Notes: generated by a model from the letters alone, not told the origin. Counted from the first letter of the stretch, positions 1 through 12,732 are shown. The stretch: 64,000 nt of DNA from Xenopus tropicalis (GCF_000004195.4 NC_030681.2:91023681-91087680), one strand, 5' to 3'. Made by a program: numbers and translations.

Positions 1-1636
1 TACACACAGTTTATCAAATACCCTAAATGGAGGCACAAGCAAAGGGATGGGGAAAAAGCAATCCTATAGTATGGCATTGCTACATTTTTAGGAGTTATTT
101 GAAATTCCTAAGTTCAGCCTTTTGTCCAAGTGAGCCTACCTAACTTCTAGGATCAAGAAAAATCTCACTCAGTCTAGCCATATCTAATTTTTCTCTTTTG
201 GTAAATATTGCCTTCCTGACCTCAAAACTGCAACCAGAGTACAGTCCCTGTACTTTAGAATTAGAACATTCCATTCTTTTATTCAGGTTTCGTAATGTCC
301 CTACTGAAGAGCAAAATTGCATCTAACCATTAGTAGGATAACAACATCCTTTTCCATCAATTATATGCCTTAGTTGCACAGATGCATTGTTTCAGTGTCC
401 TACTCTAAGGACCCAATATATGATTGCTCAAGCCTTCCTACTTGAGCAAGCATTCTTAACTCACACTGGGTTTTGGCCCAATTATCTTATAAACTTTGCA
501 TCTTTTAGGTGCCAAAAATCAAGTCTGATGGCTTGAGCCATCATAAATAGGGCCTCATTCATTACCAGATTAAATTAAAACAGACTCTGAGGAACACTAC
601 TTAGATCTCTGGTCCATTTGAGAATGTACAACTTACTTCTGCTCTTTGCAAACAATGTTTGGCCAGTTCTGTATCAATATGCAAAGACCATCACCAAGAC
701 CAACAAACCTTTGCTGAGAAATGAAACATTTACTTGGCACTATATTAAATGCCTAAAATTGTACTTAAGAGTATGTTTAATCTGGCCTGGACCTAGACTA
801 GTGCTCTACCTCATTTTCAAAAAAATTGTCATTGGTTTCAGTGTTTACCATACCTGTTGGGTCACCCCCAGCCCCCCTCAATAATCTGTCTACTCTTCTT
901 AACCCTAGCACCAGAAAAACAACACAGTTTTTATCATTTAGGGTCCTTTATTTCCAGAGCAGCTGAGAGCCAGGGTGCTCTAAGAGCATGTTTTCTTTAT
1001 AATGACTAGTTCAGAACAGCTGCTCTCCTCAGTATCCTCCCTCAAAACAGTGAACTTGTTTGGGCAAATTAGCTGGGGACCAGCCTCCCTGGACTTTCAC
1101 CCCCTGTCTCCTCTGTTGTTGCAACAAACCTTTTTAATATTCATGTCACCCTCCCCAACTCTACCAGCAATTCCCCCCTCAGTGAGCAACCTATCCTGCA
1201 CTGAGTGCTGCAAGTTGCCCCATAGTTTTGAAACTTGGATTTTCAAAGGAAAATCTACCCTCACCTCTTACAAGGCAATGCTCCCTGTATCAGACACTTT
1301 AGGATTCCAAATATGACAAACATATACTAGCAGACAAGATACATGAAATAAAATATCTTTAGGTAAAGCTGTTCTAGTGGACAGATGAGATAAATTAAAT
1401 AACATTTCTTTAGGTATAGGCTTATAGAAGACATAGACAGAAAGGATAAATGAAATAGCAGACAGACAAGATTAATAAAATAAACCTTCTATATGTATAC
1501 CAAACTGTTCTAGTACACACTAAAAGACAGAGAACTAGCAACACTTTGGCACCACTGCCTCACACTAGAAAACCAGAAGCATTGTATGAATTTAACCATG
1601 CTTGTCTGGTAGGTAGAAAAAGAAGAGAGGTATTAA

Positions 1637-1763
1637 GGGGCAGATTTATCAAAGTGTAAAATTAGAGTTTACAACAGAAAAATTCATCTGCTTTCTGTTC
1701 ATTCCTGTGGGATTTTTAGAAGCATACCAATTGGTCAAAATTAGAGATTTGGTAAATAAGCTT
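1637..1763. repeat. MITE fragment (GGGGCAGATTTATCAAA type)
   Basis: It begins with GGGGCAGATTTATCAAAG after a TTAA and contains the AATTAGAG motif twice. It resembles the complete element at 2822-3028 but lacks a matching right end. It stops where the 1764-2746 insertion begins, so it was probably interrupted. Confidence 0.5.
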
Positions 1764-2746
1764 TCATTGTAGATGCAGGAAAAGGCGATGTACCGTCTTA
1801 GCCAGTCAAAAAATCTTTACAGGGTAACCCTTTTGAAATAAAAAATAACAAAATGGTATAAACGTGAAACCTTTACTGGCTAACTAAGATAATCATACCA
1901 AGCTTTCAGAACATTTTAGTTCCTTTTTCAAGCTGATTACAATGAAACTGTGGTGCTCTCTGATATATATACAACATTCCGCTCATAGATCAAATAACCA
2001 GAAAAAAAGAATATCTGTGTGGAAGGTGTTAACAAAGTCATATAAACGGGGGGGGGGGGGGGGGGGGGGGGGGGCAAGGGACAAACAGATTAGGTACAGG
2101 ATAATGTGGATCAAAGTGACTTGATATAAATTAGGGTAAGTTACACCAGTAGGAAACCATTTTAACAGCCCTCACCACTCCATAAACGATTTAAGAATCT
2201 TGGTAAACTTGGGAAACTTCAAAACAGACAATGAAAGGAAGGTATGGGAGTATAAATTAATGAAAACTTTCAACTCTCTGGAGAAGGGACTGAACCTGGG
2301 CCTTGGATTTATGGCAAATTATATAGATTAAGAACTGCCTGCACCCAGCCAGAAATAATAACATCTATAGAGACACTGGGCCAGTTAATCACATGGAATT
2401 CCATTCACTTCACACTTCAGTAACTTACCCTAATTTATATCAAGTCACTTTGATCCACATTATCTTGTACCTTATCTGTTTGTCCCTTGCAGCCCCTCCC
2501 CCCCCCCCCCCCCCCTTTATATGACTTTGTTAACACCTTCCACACAGATATTCTTTTTTTTGGTTATTTGATCTATGAGCTGAATGTTGTATATATAACA
2601 GAGAGCACCACAGCTTCATTGTAATCAGCTTGAAAAAGGAACTAAAATGTTCTGAAAGCTTGCTATGATTATATTAGTGCCAGTAAAGGTATCACCTTTA
2701 TACCACTTTTGTTATTTTTTATTTCAAAAGGATTACCCTGTAAAAA
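1764..2746. repeat. Large inverted (foldback) repeat with poly-G/poly-C arms
   Basis: The left arm (about 1818-2145) is repeated as its reverse complement at about 2418-2744 with moderate divergence. Each arm carries a homopolymer at the same place: a G run at 2048-2074 and a C run near 2498-2514. The block is flanked by the 12-bp direct repeat GTAAATAAGCTT at 1752-1763 and 2747-2758, which I read as a target-site duplication. The end motif TTAGCCAGT plus AAGCTTTCAGA recurs at 19590-19725, so this is a dispersed family, possibly Penelope-like. Confidence 0.65.
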
Positions 2747-2821
2747 GTAAATAAGCTTCTAATAGCCTTAGGTCTATATACAAATCTATTCTGAAATAAC
2801 TCGTCATTTAAGCAGATACAA

Positions 2822-3028
2822 AGAGGCAAATTTGTTAAAATGTGAGATTAGAGCTCACCGCACAGAAAATTAACAACTTTCTATTAATATGGGATTTTTT
2901 GAGGTGTATTCATTAATGGGTGAAAATTAGAGCTCACCAATTAAAAAAATATGCTTCTAAAATGAAATGAACAGTGGGTGAATTTTTCTTTGGTGAGTTC
3001 TTATCTCACATTTTGATACATCTTCCCC
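2822..3028. mobile_element. Palindromic MITE
   Basis: The ends are imperfect inverted repeats of about 37 bp. The left starts near GAGGCAAATTTGTTAAAATG and the reverse complement of the right reads GGGGAAGATGTATCAAAATG. Internal AATTAGAGCTCACC is shared between the arms. There is no coding capacity. Related pieces lie at 1637-1763 and 12247-12345. Confidence 0.6.
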
Positions 3029-4008
3029 ATAGTCATGTGATTGATGTATAGCCAATAGATTCTCCAAGTCCACTACAGCACAAAAAAAGGACAAAAGCGC
3101 AGATACCTCTTGGTGAGCCAAGCAGTAGTGCACATTTTATGACCTGAGTGGTTTTCCTCGCACTCAGCTAATAAAATGTTTAGTGCTTGACCCGCCAAAG
3201 GATTGTTCAAATCTACCATATTTAAATAAATCATATTTAGTGCTTTGATCTATTAAATTAAGTGTATTTAGGAACTTTAAATTATTTGTCACTAGATTGG
3301 TCAAATATTGTCTAGAGTTTGGAATGCAGGAATTTAAATATCATAAAGATCTTCACCATTGCATAAAGGTCTTCACCAATTCCAAATATAGTTTATTCTA
3401 ATTTGGTGCCATTTTGCCAAATTGTTTATAGCTATAGATATATTGCTGCCTTCTTCCATTTAATATGCTTTATTCTCTTGCATTTTACATTCCCTTAGCA
3501 TGTACAAACATTCATTACAAATATGCTACACAAGCAATGTATAAAAAAGTTTAAAAATTCAAGTTTTATTCTGAAATACACAAATCTGTCCCCACAAATA
3601 CACAAAACTGCCCCTATCCACTTTTTAACAACAGATATTTAGCAAGAAATATTTTGCACACTGAGCAGTGCTTTACAGCTGATAAGAGCTTTGGGCCACC
3701 CAGTCTGTCTTTTTTTTCCCTTTGGGAGGAAGATCAAGAAGTGGTTTTGCTCTGCACATTTTAATTGTTATGTTACTAGTTTAGGTTGACAGCTATTCCA
3801 TTCAGCTTCCACTGACTCCCATCTAAAGAATGCTCACTTTAGCTAAAGTCAGCACTGTGATTTGATATTCTGTTTCTAAAAAGCATATTAACCTCCAAAT
3901 CCTCTGTCATTACACTCAACATTTAATTTATAACCAGTAGTTTGAGTGAGATAGAAGTTAAGCGTACTGTTGATTTCTAACATGTCATTTCCCCTCTTTC
4001 TGTTTAAG

Positions 4009-4197
4009 GTCAAATGAGCAGATTTAATCAGATGTTGAACCAAATTCCAAATGATTACTATTCCAATCGCAATCAGCCTGGTCCTCCAGGTCCTCCCGGT
4101 CCTCCAGGCAACGCTGGCATGAGAGGAGAACCTGGAGCTGCTGGCAGATCTGGATTCCCAGGAACACCTGGTCCTCAAGGACCACCTGGAGAAAGAG
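4009..4197 (+). CDS. col12a1: Collagen XII alpha-1, exon with start of the COL1 helix
   Basis: The acceptor TTCTGTTTAAG ends at 4008 and the donor G|GTATGC follows 4197. The exon enters with two bases of a split glycine codon and leaves after one base of another, so it is phase 1 to phase 1. It codes a non-collagenous lead-in ([20 protein letters not shown]) and then about 14 Gly-X-Y triplets starting [13 protein letters not shown]. The non-helical run into a short Gly-X-Y block fits a FACIT collagen entering COL1. The gene is named from its C-terminus, two exons downstream. The product is a secreted homotrimer that binds the surface of collagen I fibrils. Translation in other frames is shadow. 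Confidence 0.88.
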
Positions 4198-4346
4198 GTA
4201 TGCCATATAAAGTTACAGTTAAGCTTAACAATACCCAGCTTCTAAACATTTCAGATAGGACTGTGTTTCTGTATTCCTATGTTTGTGTAAGATGAACCAA
4301 GGGCTGCTAGACATTTAATTTCACTATTATCCATATGCTTTTTCAG

Positions 4347-4424
4347 GAATACCAGGAGAGAAAGGGGAGAGAGGGAACCCAGGAATTGGATCCCAAGGAC
4401 CCAGGGGACTTCCAGGACCTCCAG
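4347..4424 (+). CDS. col12a1: Collagen XII alpha-1, COL1 helix exon
   Basis: The acceptor TTTTTCAG ends at 4346 and the donor G|GTTGGT follows 4424. The 78-nt exon is symmetric, phase 1 at both ends, and spells (G)[20 protein letters not shown] and then LPGPPG. One imperfection interrupts the Gly-X-Y register (GIGSQG). FACIT COL1 domains are known to carry such imperfections. KGERG is a basic/acidic triplet typical of helix-stabilising sites. Confidence 0.87.
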
Positions 4425-5431
4425 GTTGGTGTATATCTGATTTTTAAGAGAAAACGGTGCATACACTTTATCTGATAATAAGATTTTGTGTTTAACCTGG
4501 ATAGGATTTTCATTGCAGGGAAAACAAAACATCCATAGATTTAATATATACATAATATTTTAATTCTGTAGTTGATTTTTTTACTTTGTTGTTTTGCTCA
4601 GCATTTAAAATTCTCAGGATAGAGCTAAAGCAATTGTATATTGTCAATTTATTGTAACTCTGTAGTAAAATATATTTATTTCAAGTAACTTCAAAATCTA
4701 AAAATAATCCTGTTTTCCCAGTGTGCTAGTAAAATATTGCTGGATGCAATACAAGCTTAAAAACAGTACTAGCCTTTAGTCTTGCACTACTTCTGATCCA
4801 TGCCTCCCTTTATACACTGATTATTTGCCTATGTCTTGGCAGTGGAAACAAACTGTCTGGCTCTTTCTGCCTTTAATTTACTAGTTAAAACATGATTTTT
4901 TCATTACAAGATCCACAAGAAGCTTGCAACAATTTTATCCTCACTTGATTCAAGCCTTACATTGGAGTTAAACATAATAGAGAAGGCTCCAAAAATAACA
5001 TTACTTCATCTGCCCTTGAGCTGCAGGGCAGCAGAGTTGATGCACTTTTACATTTTAATTGAAATTCAGTGTGCTTTTCTTATGCAGTAGGTTCCCCAGA
5101 GGTCTTTATATCTTAAAGGTGGAAACTAACCAACAAATTCATTTATGTCTGTACTCTGTCTAAATCCTGACAAATCAGAATGAGTATAAAATAACCTCTG
5201 ATGAAGCTGCCTACACGGAAAAGTTATGGTTTATCATGGTTAAAGTGATTAGTTGTAGTTTGGTGTTTTTGGGGTGGCTTCATTGACAACATGTGTTCAA
5301 AACGATCTTTCCCTTTTAACATAGCAAAATGAGTCTAGACAGTTTATATGCCAGATTAATTACTAGCCTTTGTTTTAAAATAATAAGAAACAATCCTTAC
5401 AGTATCCTGACATTTTGTTTAAAAACTGTAG

Positions 5432-5602
5432 GACCTCCAGGCGAATCCAGAACAGGACCTCCAGGATCCTCAGGCTCCACAGGACCTCCAGGACCTTCAG
5501 GTCGCCCCGGTAACCAAGGAATTAGAGGGCCTCCTGGTCCAGCTGGATACTGTGATGCTTCAATGTGTGCAAGCATTCCTTACAATGGGCAAGGATACCC
5601 AG
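5432..5602 (+). CDS. col12a1: Collagen XII alpha-1, last helix exon and NC1 start
   Basis: The acceptor AAAACTGTAG ends at 5431 and the donor CCCAG|GTATGT follows 5602. The exon opens [12 protein letters not shown], where ESRTG is an interruption, continues with Gly-X-Y triplets, and leaves the helix at [20 protein letters not shown]. The two cysteines in [18 protein letters not shown] match the conserved junction of collagen XII, where I recall the human protein ending in nearly the same motif; this is the main basis for the gene name. The exon ends after the first base of a Gly or Glu codon, so the next exon decides which isoform is made. Confidence 0.9.
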
Positions 5603-7200
5603 GTATGTCCCACCTATAAAAATTATGAAGCGGAACACAATTAAGTATTAATTACTGCTAAATACAGAACTGCACATTGTACTGTGTATTACTAGTGCAG
5701 AAAATATATAGGGTGATCACTAACCCATAGCATCCAGTTAGATGATTACTTCCATTACTGTATTGTAAACCTACAAAAGCCTAGGTTTTGGTAGGCTAAA
5801 ATGTATTATGGGGACAAGACACACTTGTGCAACCCTCTAATGCATTGTAATACATCAGGATTCATCTTTATTTAGGTGGCAGAATTTCTCTTGCATGTTT
5901 AAAATTTAAAAAAAAAAAAAAATTCTTTTTCCTACTCACTGTCAATTTTGTTTCTATACTTACCACTGATAAACCAGTTACATTTACCAGTAGGTAGTGG
6001 GATTTAATTCTACAACGGAGCTAACCATCCTCTCTCATATTAGTTAGGGGTTTCATCCAACCCCATTGATAAATTATGGGCTAATTCTCTTAGCATAGCT
6101 AGTGAGCTTATAAAGGTGTACTCTTTGAAGGTTCTCACTGATGGATCTGTTGAAACATAATGATTACAGATTCTTAGATGATTGCAGTTTCACCCATCAC
6201 GCACATCCCATAGAGTAACTTCACTTTTTCTGAGAGTTTATAACATAACATTGTGATATGTGGTACTGGGAGGTGTTGGCCAGGTTGGAGAAACTTTAAC
6301 TATACAAGAGGTGAATGATTTCTGAAAACATAGGGGTTCAATACCTGAGAAGCAATTCAATTTTAATCAATTTAAAAAGTTAATGCTATATTTTATTATA
6401 TTTCCTTCTCCTCTTAGCATTTCAGGCTGATTGAATGGATCTTGCAAAGTGGGCCATCATTTAGTACAGTACAGCACACTTCAAGAAAACCTAGAGGCAA
6501 AACACACAGACGACTTGTTAATGTGCTTCTCAGAACCTTTATGTGCAGAAAGGGGAAGCAAGGAGGGCTTTAATATTGGGAGACAGCATGTCCCTCATTC
6601 TGGTTTTATATCCCTAGTAGTAACATTAAAAAAAATATATATATATTAAAGAATACACACACACAGCGAACAGGAATTCTCCCCAAATTTCACCCAAATT
6701 GGCCTTCAAGCTGAGCCCCACTGCTATTGTTCCAAACCTGCCGATTGTGCCAGCCCCATAATTTAGGAACCACTGTTCTACAGGGATTCTGTTGGTAAAC
6801 TGCAATATTTTTAGCTCATGGAATTGAATCTGATCCCTTGTTGAACAGAGCCAGATTCACATCTTGTAGTGTAGTAGAAGTCATTACTGCTTTCAGTGTT
6901 ACCTGTTAACACAGAGCCATTGCTTCCCTGATTTGCTCCATGGTTTTAATGTCACTACTGACATCACACCACTGCACTCTATGTCACCACATACAGAGGT
7001 CCTTCATTTCACCTGTTTAGGTGGATATATGGGGTGTACCAATAACAATCATAACTTCCACCACAGAGGAAACTCTAGCTCCTTGTACTATTAATATACT
7101 GTTTCATTCCTGTGGGCTGCAATATACACTATTAACTTGTGAATAGGTGTAAGAAAATGTATTATGCATCATTTACTAACATCTCTTTGACCTGTTTCAG

Positions 7201-7209
7201 GTTCCGGCT
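7201..7209 (+). CDS. col12a1: Collagen XII alpha-1, short alternative C-terminus
   Basis: A strong acceptor (CTCTTTGACCTGTTTCAG) ends at 7200. Spliced to the phase-1 end at 5602, the exon reads G-S-G-stop, so the protein ends ...GQGYPGSG. That is the ending I recall for the short NC1 form in mammals. The exon continues as 3' UTR, with an AATAAA at 7584-7589. It lies upstream of the long-form exon, so use of this site is a choice between terminal exons. Confidence 0.8.
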
Positions 7210-7606
7210 AACACATTTTCTAAGTCTCCAGTGCTGCTTACAGTTTGAACTCATGAAAATCCTGTTTCTGAGATGTTTGCGCACGTGCTTACCTTGAAAT
7301 GATTCTTTTGGGAAATTTCACCATGGATATAACTAATGACCCATGTTGGCATCAGTAAAAAGGGGACATTCTTTATACTAACAACACTCGAATGGGAACA
7401 AGGACTGCGGTGTCAACTTACAAAGCCTGTTGCATTTCTGTATTAAGAGAGTCATGTCAAATACAAGAAACCTATAGGGCCTAATCTATATAGGAGGTCA
7501 ATATAACTACTAACTACTGTACCTGAGGTAACCCATGTAAAAGAGAGATTTAACCAAAGAAAATAGAACCAACATATGTAAATAATAAACTAATTGTGGC
7601 TTGTAA
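7210..7606 (+). other. col12a1: 3' UTR of the short col12a1 isoform
   Basis: Follows the TAA at 7207-7209. AATAAA at 7584-7589 is followed by TTGTGGCTTGTAAATGATGTG, a GT-rich stretch suitable for cleavage near 7605. The end is inferred. Confidence 0.5.
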
Positions 7607-8203
7607 ATGATGTGTATGAGACCATATCCACTAAAATCAGTTAACATTTTTACAATAGGCTTTTGCATTCAAGCCTGCTGCTTGCTGTTTGCTGAAATAA
7701 CCATCATTGACACTCTATACAATCTATGGTGCTACTGCTTGTTAAAAAAAAATGTTCAGATAATCAGACTTTTAAGAAATGTATCTGCAATTATTAACTG
7801 GGTATAACTATTTTCTATTCACCCTGTTTCCGCTATACTTTTCTATTTATTTTGTTCTGCGAAGAAGTAGAGCCATACCACAGTCAGTTTGCTATACTAA
7901 CATCAGTGTTGTTCATCTGAATCTTACCCAAATTAAAATGCGTTCATTATTTATCTGTTGCCCTCAATCAACCATTTTAAACAGCTAATATTTGCAAGGA
8001 TTATGATTATCAGCACTAAGGGCATTAAATTACAAGAACTAATTGCTAAATTATTTTTAGACATTTTTACAAGTGAACGTCATTTCATAATAACAACAAA
8101 TAATATCTTAAACTGTATGTGTTTCAAAATAATGCTCCATATGTTCATGGATTCATGTCATAAGATAACTATCTTGTTCAATCGGGGAACTATTTTCAAC
8201 CAG

Positions 8204-8358
8204 AACCTTATCAGCCTGAAAGTGGACCGCAGGAGCCAGAGAATCAGCCTTACGTAGTACCTATGCAGCAAGAGAGTCCAGATGAGGATTTTGAGGACTA
8301 TGGACATGAATATGCAGAACATATGCGATGGAGGAGATCCTTACCAAAGAAATTTTAA
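8204..8358 (+). CDS. col12a1: Collagen XII alpha-1, long alternative C-terminus
   Basis: The acceptor TATTTTCAACCAG ends at 8203. Joined to the G at 5602 it starts Glu-Pro-Tyr-Gln-Pro and runs about 51 residues to TAA at 8356-8358. The tail is acidic in the middle (ESPDEDFEDYGHEY) and basic at the end (MRWRRSLPKKF). Long and short NC1 forms of collagen XII are known in birds and mammals, and the basic end of the long form has been linked to heparin binding; I apply that here by analogy. The exon has no overlap with the short one, so the isoforms are mutually exclusive at the protein level. Confidence 0.85.
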
Positions 8359-9236
8359 GATATTTGTGCAATTTCCTTGGCTATATTTGAATATGCAGAT
8401 ATACACAGATTAGCTGGATAGCACATTTTGCCATTCCATTCCAGGATACTGCAGCTACATAATGATGGAAATAATTTTAACTAACAGAACAAAAAAAATG
8501 AAGCTTTGTTTGATGTCCCCCTATAAGCTTGTAAAATAGTTTTGGCTTAATTTGAAATCTGTGAATAGAGGCAATACCATGTAGCAATGTTAAATAGCTC
8601 TAATGCAGATGCAATTTAAGGCTTTCCATTGGCTGGTAACCTAAGCAGAGGTTTAGCCCATTGCATGCTAGATGGAAATGCAGCACATTACAAAGAAATG
8701 AATTGCACTTTCATCTTGCGCTTTTCTTATCTTTTAATTGTCAGCTGACTGTAATAATTTAGAGTCTGTCAGTCCTTCTGCGCTATCATTTTCCAGTCCT
8801 TCTGTACTTTCACGTACTACTCAGGCTTCAGTTATGCTTCATAAAAGTTATGCTGCTTTTTTTATACTATACTTTCTTTTTAACATTCAGAAACTTCTCA
8901 ACATAGCAAAACCCCTTCACAGAGCTAAGTATGCTGTGTCATTTTGATGCAGGCTTATATTGTAGACACAATAACAGTTACATGTATGCCAAGTTTCAGT
9001 CAGTCCTACAGAAAAGGAGTTTGCATGTTTGTGCTGTATATTTAGTATGAACATTTTTTCAGAATATAGTGTTTCTTAGTTCTCAAAGCAGTTTGAATTT
9101 GTCTGCAAGGCTATGAAAATAGAATTGCTGTTTGAAGATTTTTAACTGCAAATTGTGAATTTCACTGCCTTATATTTTTATTTATTTCTGAAACAAAAGA
9201 GGCGTTTTTCAATAAAACTACTGAAAATATCTTGCT
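8359..9236 (+). other. col12a1: 3' UTR of the long col12a1 isoform
   Basis: An AT-rich untranslated stretch after the TAA. AATAAA at 9211-9216 is followed by TTGCTGTCGTCTTGTCATTGT, a GU-rich downstream element, so cleavage near 9232 is likely. Confidence 0.7.
9211..9216 (+). terminator. Polyadenylation signal of col12a1
   Basis: A canonical AATAAA about 850 bp after the long-isoform stop, followed by a T/G-rich element. Confidence 0.7.
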
Positions 9237-11033
9237 GTCGTCTTGTCATTGTATGGTACCAAATGCTTGTGCTCAAAGAGACTGCAAAAAAACAGGGAAA
9301 ATGTTGATTTTGTGACACATTAGTTCACTGAATATCATCACAACTGTAATAGGAATTCAGCTGCAGGGTGGCAGGTTTTAACCAGACATGGGCCAAAACT
9401 TCTTACAATTGGATATTGTCTTGTCTCTGATTTTGTTTATGATTTAAGCTTTTTAAAGTTGCTAGGATAATAACATAGGATAATAAAGCTTCTTCTCAAC
9501 ATGTAACTCTAGTGCTGTTACAATTTTAAAAACAGTCATTGCATTGATTGCTATGGGTTACAAGAGAAGCACAAAGTCTTTCTATATAACCCTGATACAT
9601 AAATAATATCCAGTGAATACAGTTTTATTCAAGACTCATAACCTAGGGGAATCTTTTATTTTATGGCTGACATAGGGGCAAATGGAACAAGTTTTAAACT
9701 GGAAAATTTCTGGATTCACAAAAGCGATATTAAATCTGGACAAAGGAAATATTATTTGCAAAAAAACAATAATATTTTGCATTTCATATTTTTTCTATGT
9801 AATTACTTTTATTAAATTCCTTCCATAGTGTCATAGTGGCATAGTTTTTTATGAAAATGTGTGAATACACAGTCACACACTGATTATAAGTAGTATAATC
9901 ATTTCAGCTGGTTATTTAGTCCCCATGTACATAAACAGTAAAAAAAAATACATTGCATGGCTATATATTCAACACTAAACATTTACCCCTCAGGGTATCA
10001 TGCTACAGCATTAACCCAAATTGATTGCCCTGTATTTTTTAAGAATGTGATATAAAAGGAAAAAAGGTATAATATATTCTTATAAATAAGCTGTTAGAGA
10101 ATGGTGGAATTTTACTCTGGGGAACTCTAGTTTATATACTCTAGTATAAATCTGCCCATATATGTTATTGTTTGCTGGGTATTGTTAGCTGGGTATTATA
10201 ATTACAGTATGTAATTGTGTGACATCAGTTGGATATTTTGTAATTATGGCAGCTGAATTCCTGTTCCTTATATAAAATATATCAAATATAATTTAGCAGA
10301 CCAAAGCATGCATACATATTTGTACAAAAAATGCTGACTGCTAACAGGAATCCATATATAAATATGTGGTTTTCTCAGATGTGGGAATGCTGTTTTGGTC
10401 ATGCATTAAACAAAACACAAAATAACACAGATAGGATTAGAAATGGGCAGCTAAATGAATGAAGTGAAGAATATAGAAGCCTTGACAGAATGGACACCTT
10501 TAAAACAAAAATGACTTGAGATATATTTAGGGCCAGTAAAGAGTAATAAGAGCAATGTTTCCAGAAACAGATGAAAGATGATTGCATGATAACCATAATT
10601 CTATTGTTGAATGTCTACTCTTTTTAATACATCATCAGCCATGTTACAAAAAAAAAATAATCTATAACAGAAAAAATACCTGAAAAGTACCTGAAATGCA
10701 AAGGGAAAGTTTATATTCATTAAAAACATGTTGCAGAATGCACATCATTCTTGGATCTTATTGAATAGCTTTATACGAGTACAGTTTGGATTAATTACAC
10801 TTTAAAAGTTGTTCATTTTTCTTTTGGACTAGCTGTGATCATCTTTTTTATAAAGCTGTCATATCTTAGTTCCTAGAGCACCTACAATGCTAGATATTAT
10901 GATCATTCAGGCCCATTTACTGTTACTTTTATGATATAATAATAATGTTGCAGAACAAGTGGTTTACATTAAATATTAAACACCAATCATTTGTTTCGCA
11001 TAAGATACACCCATGATATATAATACAGGTATG
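9237..11033. other. Intergenic AT-rich stretch
   Basis: Between the col12a1 polyadenylation site and the next MITE. I see no exon, no long repeat arms and no RNA gene. An additional AATAAA at 9482 could serve as a distal polyadenylation signal but has no support. Confidence 0.5.
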
Positions 11034-11035
11034 GG

Positions 11036-11344
11036 ATCCCTTATCCAGAAACCTGTTATCCAGAAAGTTACAAATTACAGAAAGGCCGTCTCCCATAGAC
11101 TCCATTATAAGAAAATAATTCTAATTTTTAAAAATTATTTCTTTTTTTCCTATAATAATAAAACAGTACCTTGTACTTGATCCAAACTAAGATATAATTA
11201 ATCCTTATTGGAGCCAAAACAAGCCTATTGGGTTCATTCAATATTTGAATAATTTTTTGGAGACTTAAGTTATGGAGATCCAAATTATGGAAAGATCCCT
11301 TATCCGGAAAACCCCAGGCCTGTGCATTCTGAATCCCATACCTG
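11036..11344. mobile_element. Palindromic MITE, CAGGTATGGGATC ends, TA flanks
   Basis: The ends are CAGGTATGGGATCCCTTATC and its reverse complement, each flanked by TA. The arms share the TTATCCGGAAA and GGAGATCCAAATTA motifs. The same family occurs at 38716-39043 and 54959-55266, also between TA dinucleotides. This fits a TA-targeting non-autonomous DNA transposon. It is a very common repeat in Xenopus. No ORF belongs to it. Confidence 0.75.
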
Positions 11345-11346
11345 TA

Positions 11347-12732
11347 ATGATAATAAGAATAAGGAAACATCATTTGAAACCTTTTTTTATCCACATCACT
11401 TCTCTGAGGTTAAATAAGGCTTGCATATTTTTATTAAATTACACTACATGCTTAGATAAACCCACATGGGCACATACCATGCATTAGTGGGGTTTATACA
11501 CTGTGTATTCTATGTTAACCAAATATAAGGTCAAATAAGGTTTGAAAATACTGCGGGAAGCTAAGGTCTGAAAAACAGCTGTCATCTGTGATAGCCTATA
11601 GCCACTGCATTTACTCTTTAGTTTAAGAAATGCCACTATAGATAGAGAATGACTATGCTACAGCAGCCTGTGTTGTGGAAAACAGAAACATTTTATCTGC
11701 ACTCAGCATTCTTTTCAGACAGGAGAACTAAGAAATAGTTAATCAGTTGTTCATAAACATGTAGAGCTGGTAAGAATGCCAATACACATGTGTACTGATT
11801 TTTGGTGATCACATAAAATTATAGTATATAAAGCAGCAGCTACTTGAAAATGCTGTATAAAACCACTGATCTATTGTGTTTTACTTCTTTGTCCCCTGTG
11901 ATTTTCCAATTAACATTAGAGGCTTATACAAAGTCTAAGGGGGTGTCAAATATTCGCTTTAAACATGGCCACTTAAAAGAAGATACATACCCTTTTGATT
12001 GCACTATTTTTTAACATAAACCATTTCACACATTTTGATAAACAGGCCAAACAGTGTAAACCGAAATGCCCTTGGAGTGTGATTTTGATTGCACTCCCCC
12101 AATGGGAACACTAGCTTTCATTTTTCATGACACCCTCATTAGGGCCAACTATTTTCCCCAGATCCATTGACATCCATGATAGGAAATCTTTAAATGCCCC
12201 TGGGCTAAGTAATTGGCAGTTTCTATGTAGATCCCTATCTATGGGGATAGAAGCATATTTATCAAATGTTAAACTCTAATTTTCATTCATTGATAAATAC
12301 AATTTAATTTTTCCTGTAGTGCACTTTAATCTGCCTCTAAGATTCTTCACTACCCACACCAATCTGTGATCTTGTTTCCAGAAATTCAATTATTTTTAAA
12401 ATACCCTCAGGCACAGTCAACTCAAAAATGGGTTTAATGCTATGAAAAATCCAAAATTACTACAGAGAGTACTAGCACATTTTAAAATGTCCGAGGTATT
12501 AGAAAGGTGAGGATGATATGATGAGAAGGTGAACAGATTACATAATAAAAAGCAACCAATACAAGAGGTAAACAGGCTAATTCCACAAAAGAACTTAAAA
12601 TCTAAAAAGAACTGGGTTAAAGAAATAAAGAAAATAGAGGAAATAATATCCTCAGATAGTGACAATAAAGAAACATTTATACAAAACCTTGGCCCTCAGT
12701 AAAGGCTGTTGATGGCCGCTATTGTTGTATAT
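11347..12732. other. Intergenic stretch with a MITE fragment
   Basis: AT-rich, with no supported gene. At 12247-12345 TTTATCAAATGTTAAACTCTAA and the reverse of GAGGCAGATTAAAG suggest a fragment of the MITE family seen at 1637 and 2822. Confidence 0.4.
12725..12732. repeat. 8-bp target-site duplication (left) of the SPIN-like MITE
   Basis: TTGTATAT is repeated exactly at 12919-12926 on the other side of the element. It fits the hAT duplication pattern nTnnnnAn. Confidence 0.8.

Larger units (their letters stand above)
1..4008. other. Intron of col12a1 (partial), repeat-bearing
   Basis: No exon is visible before the acceptor at 4007-4008, so this stretch is read as intron upstream of the first recognisable col12a1 exon. 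It is AT-rich and holds a MITE fragment at 1637, a large foldback at 1764-2746 and a palindromic MITE at 2822. The short ORFs here have no codon bias or splice context and resemble no family I know. Sequence 1-1636 and 3029-4008 shows nothing else I can name. Confidence 0.6.
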
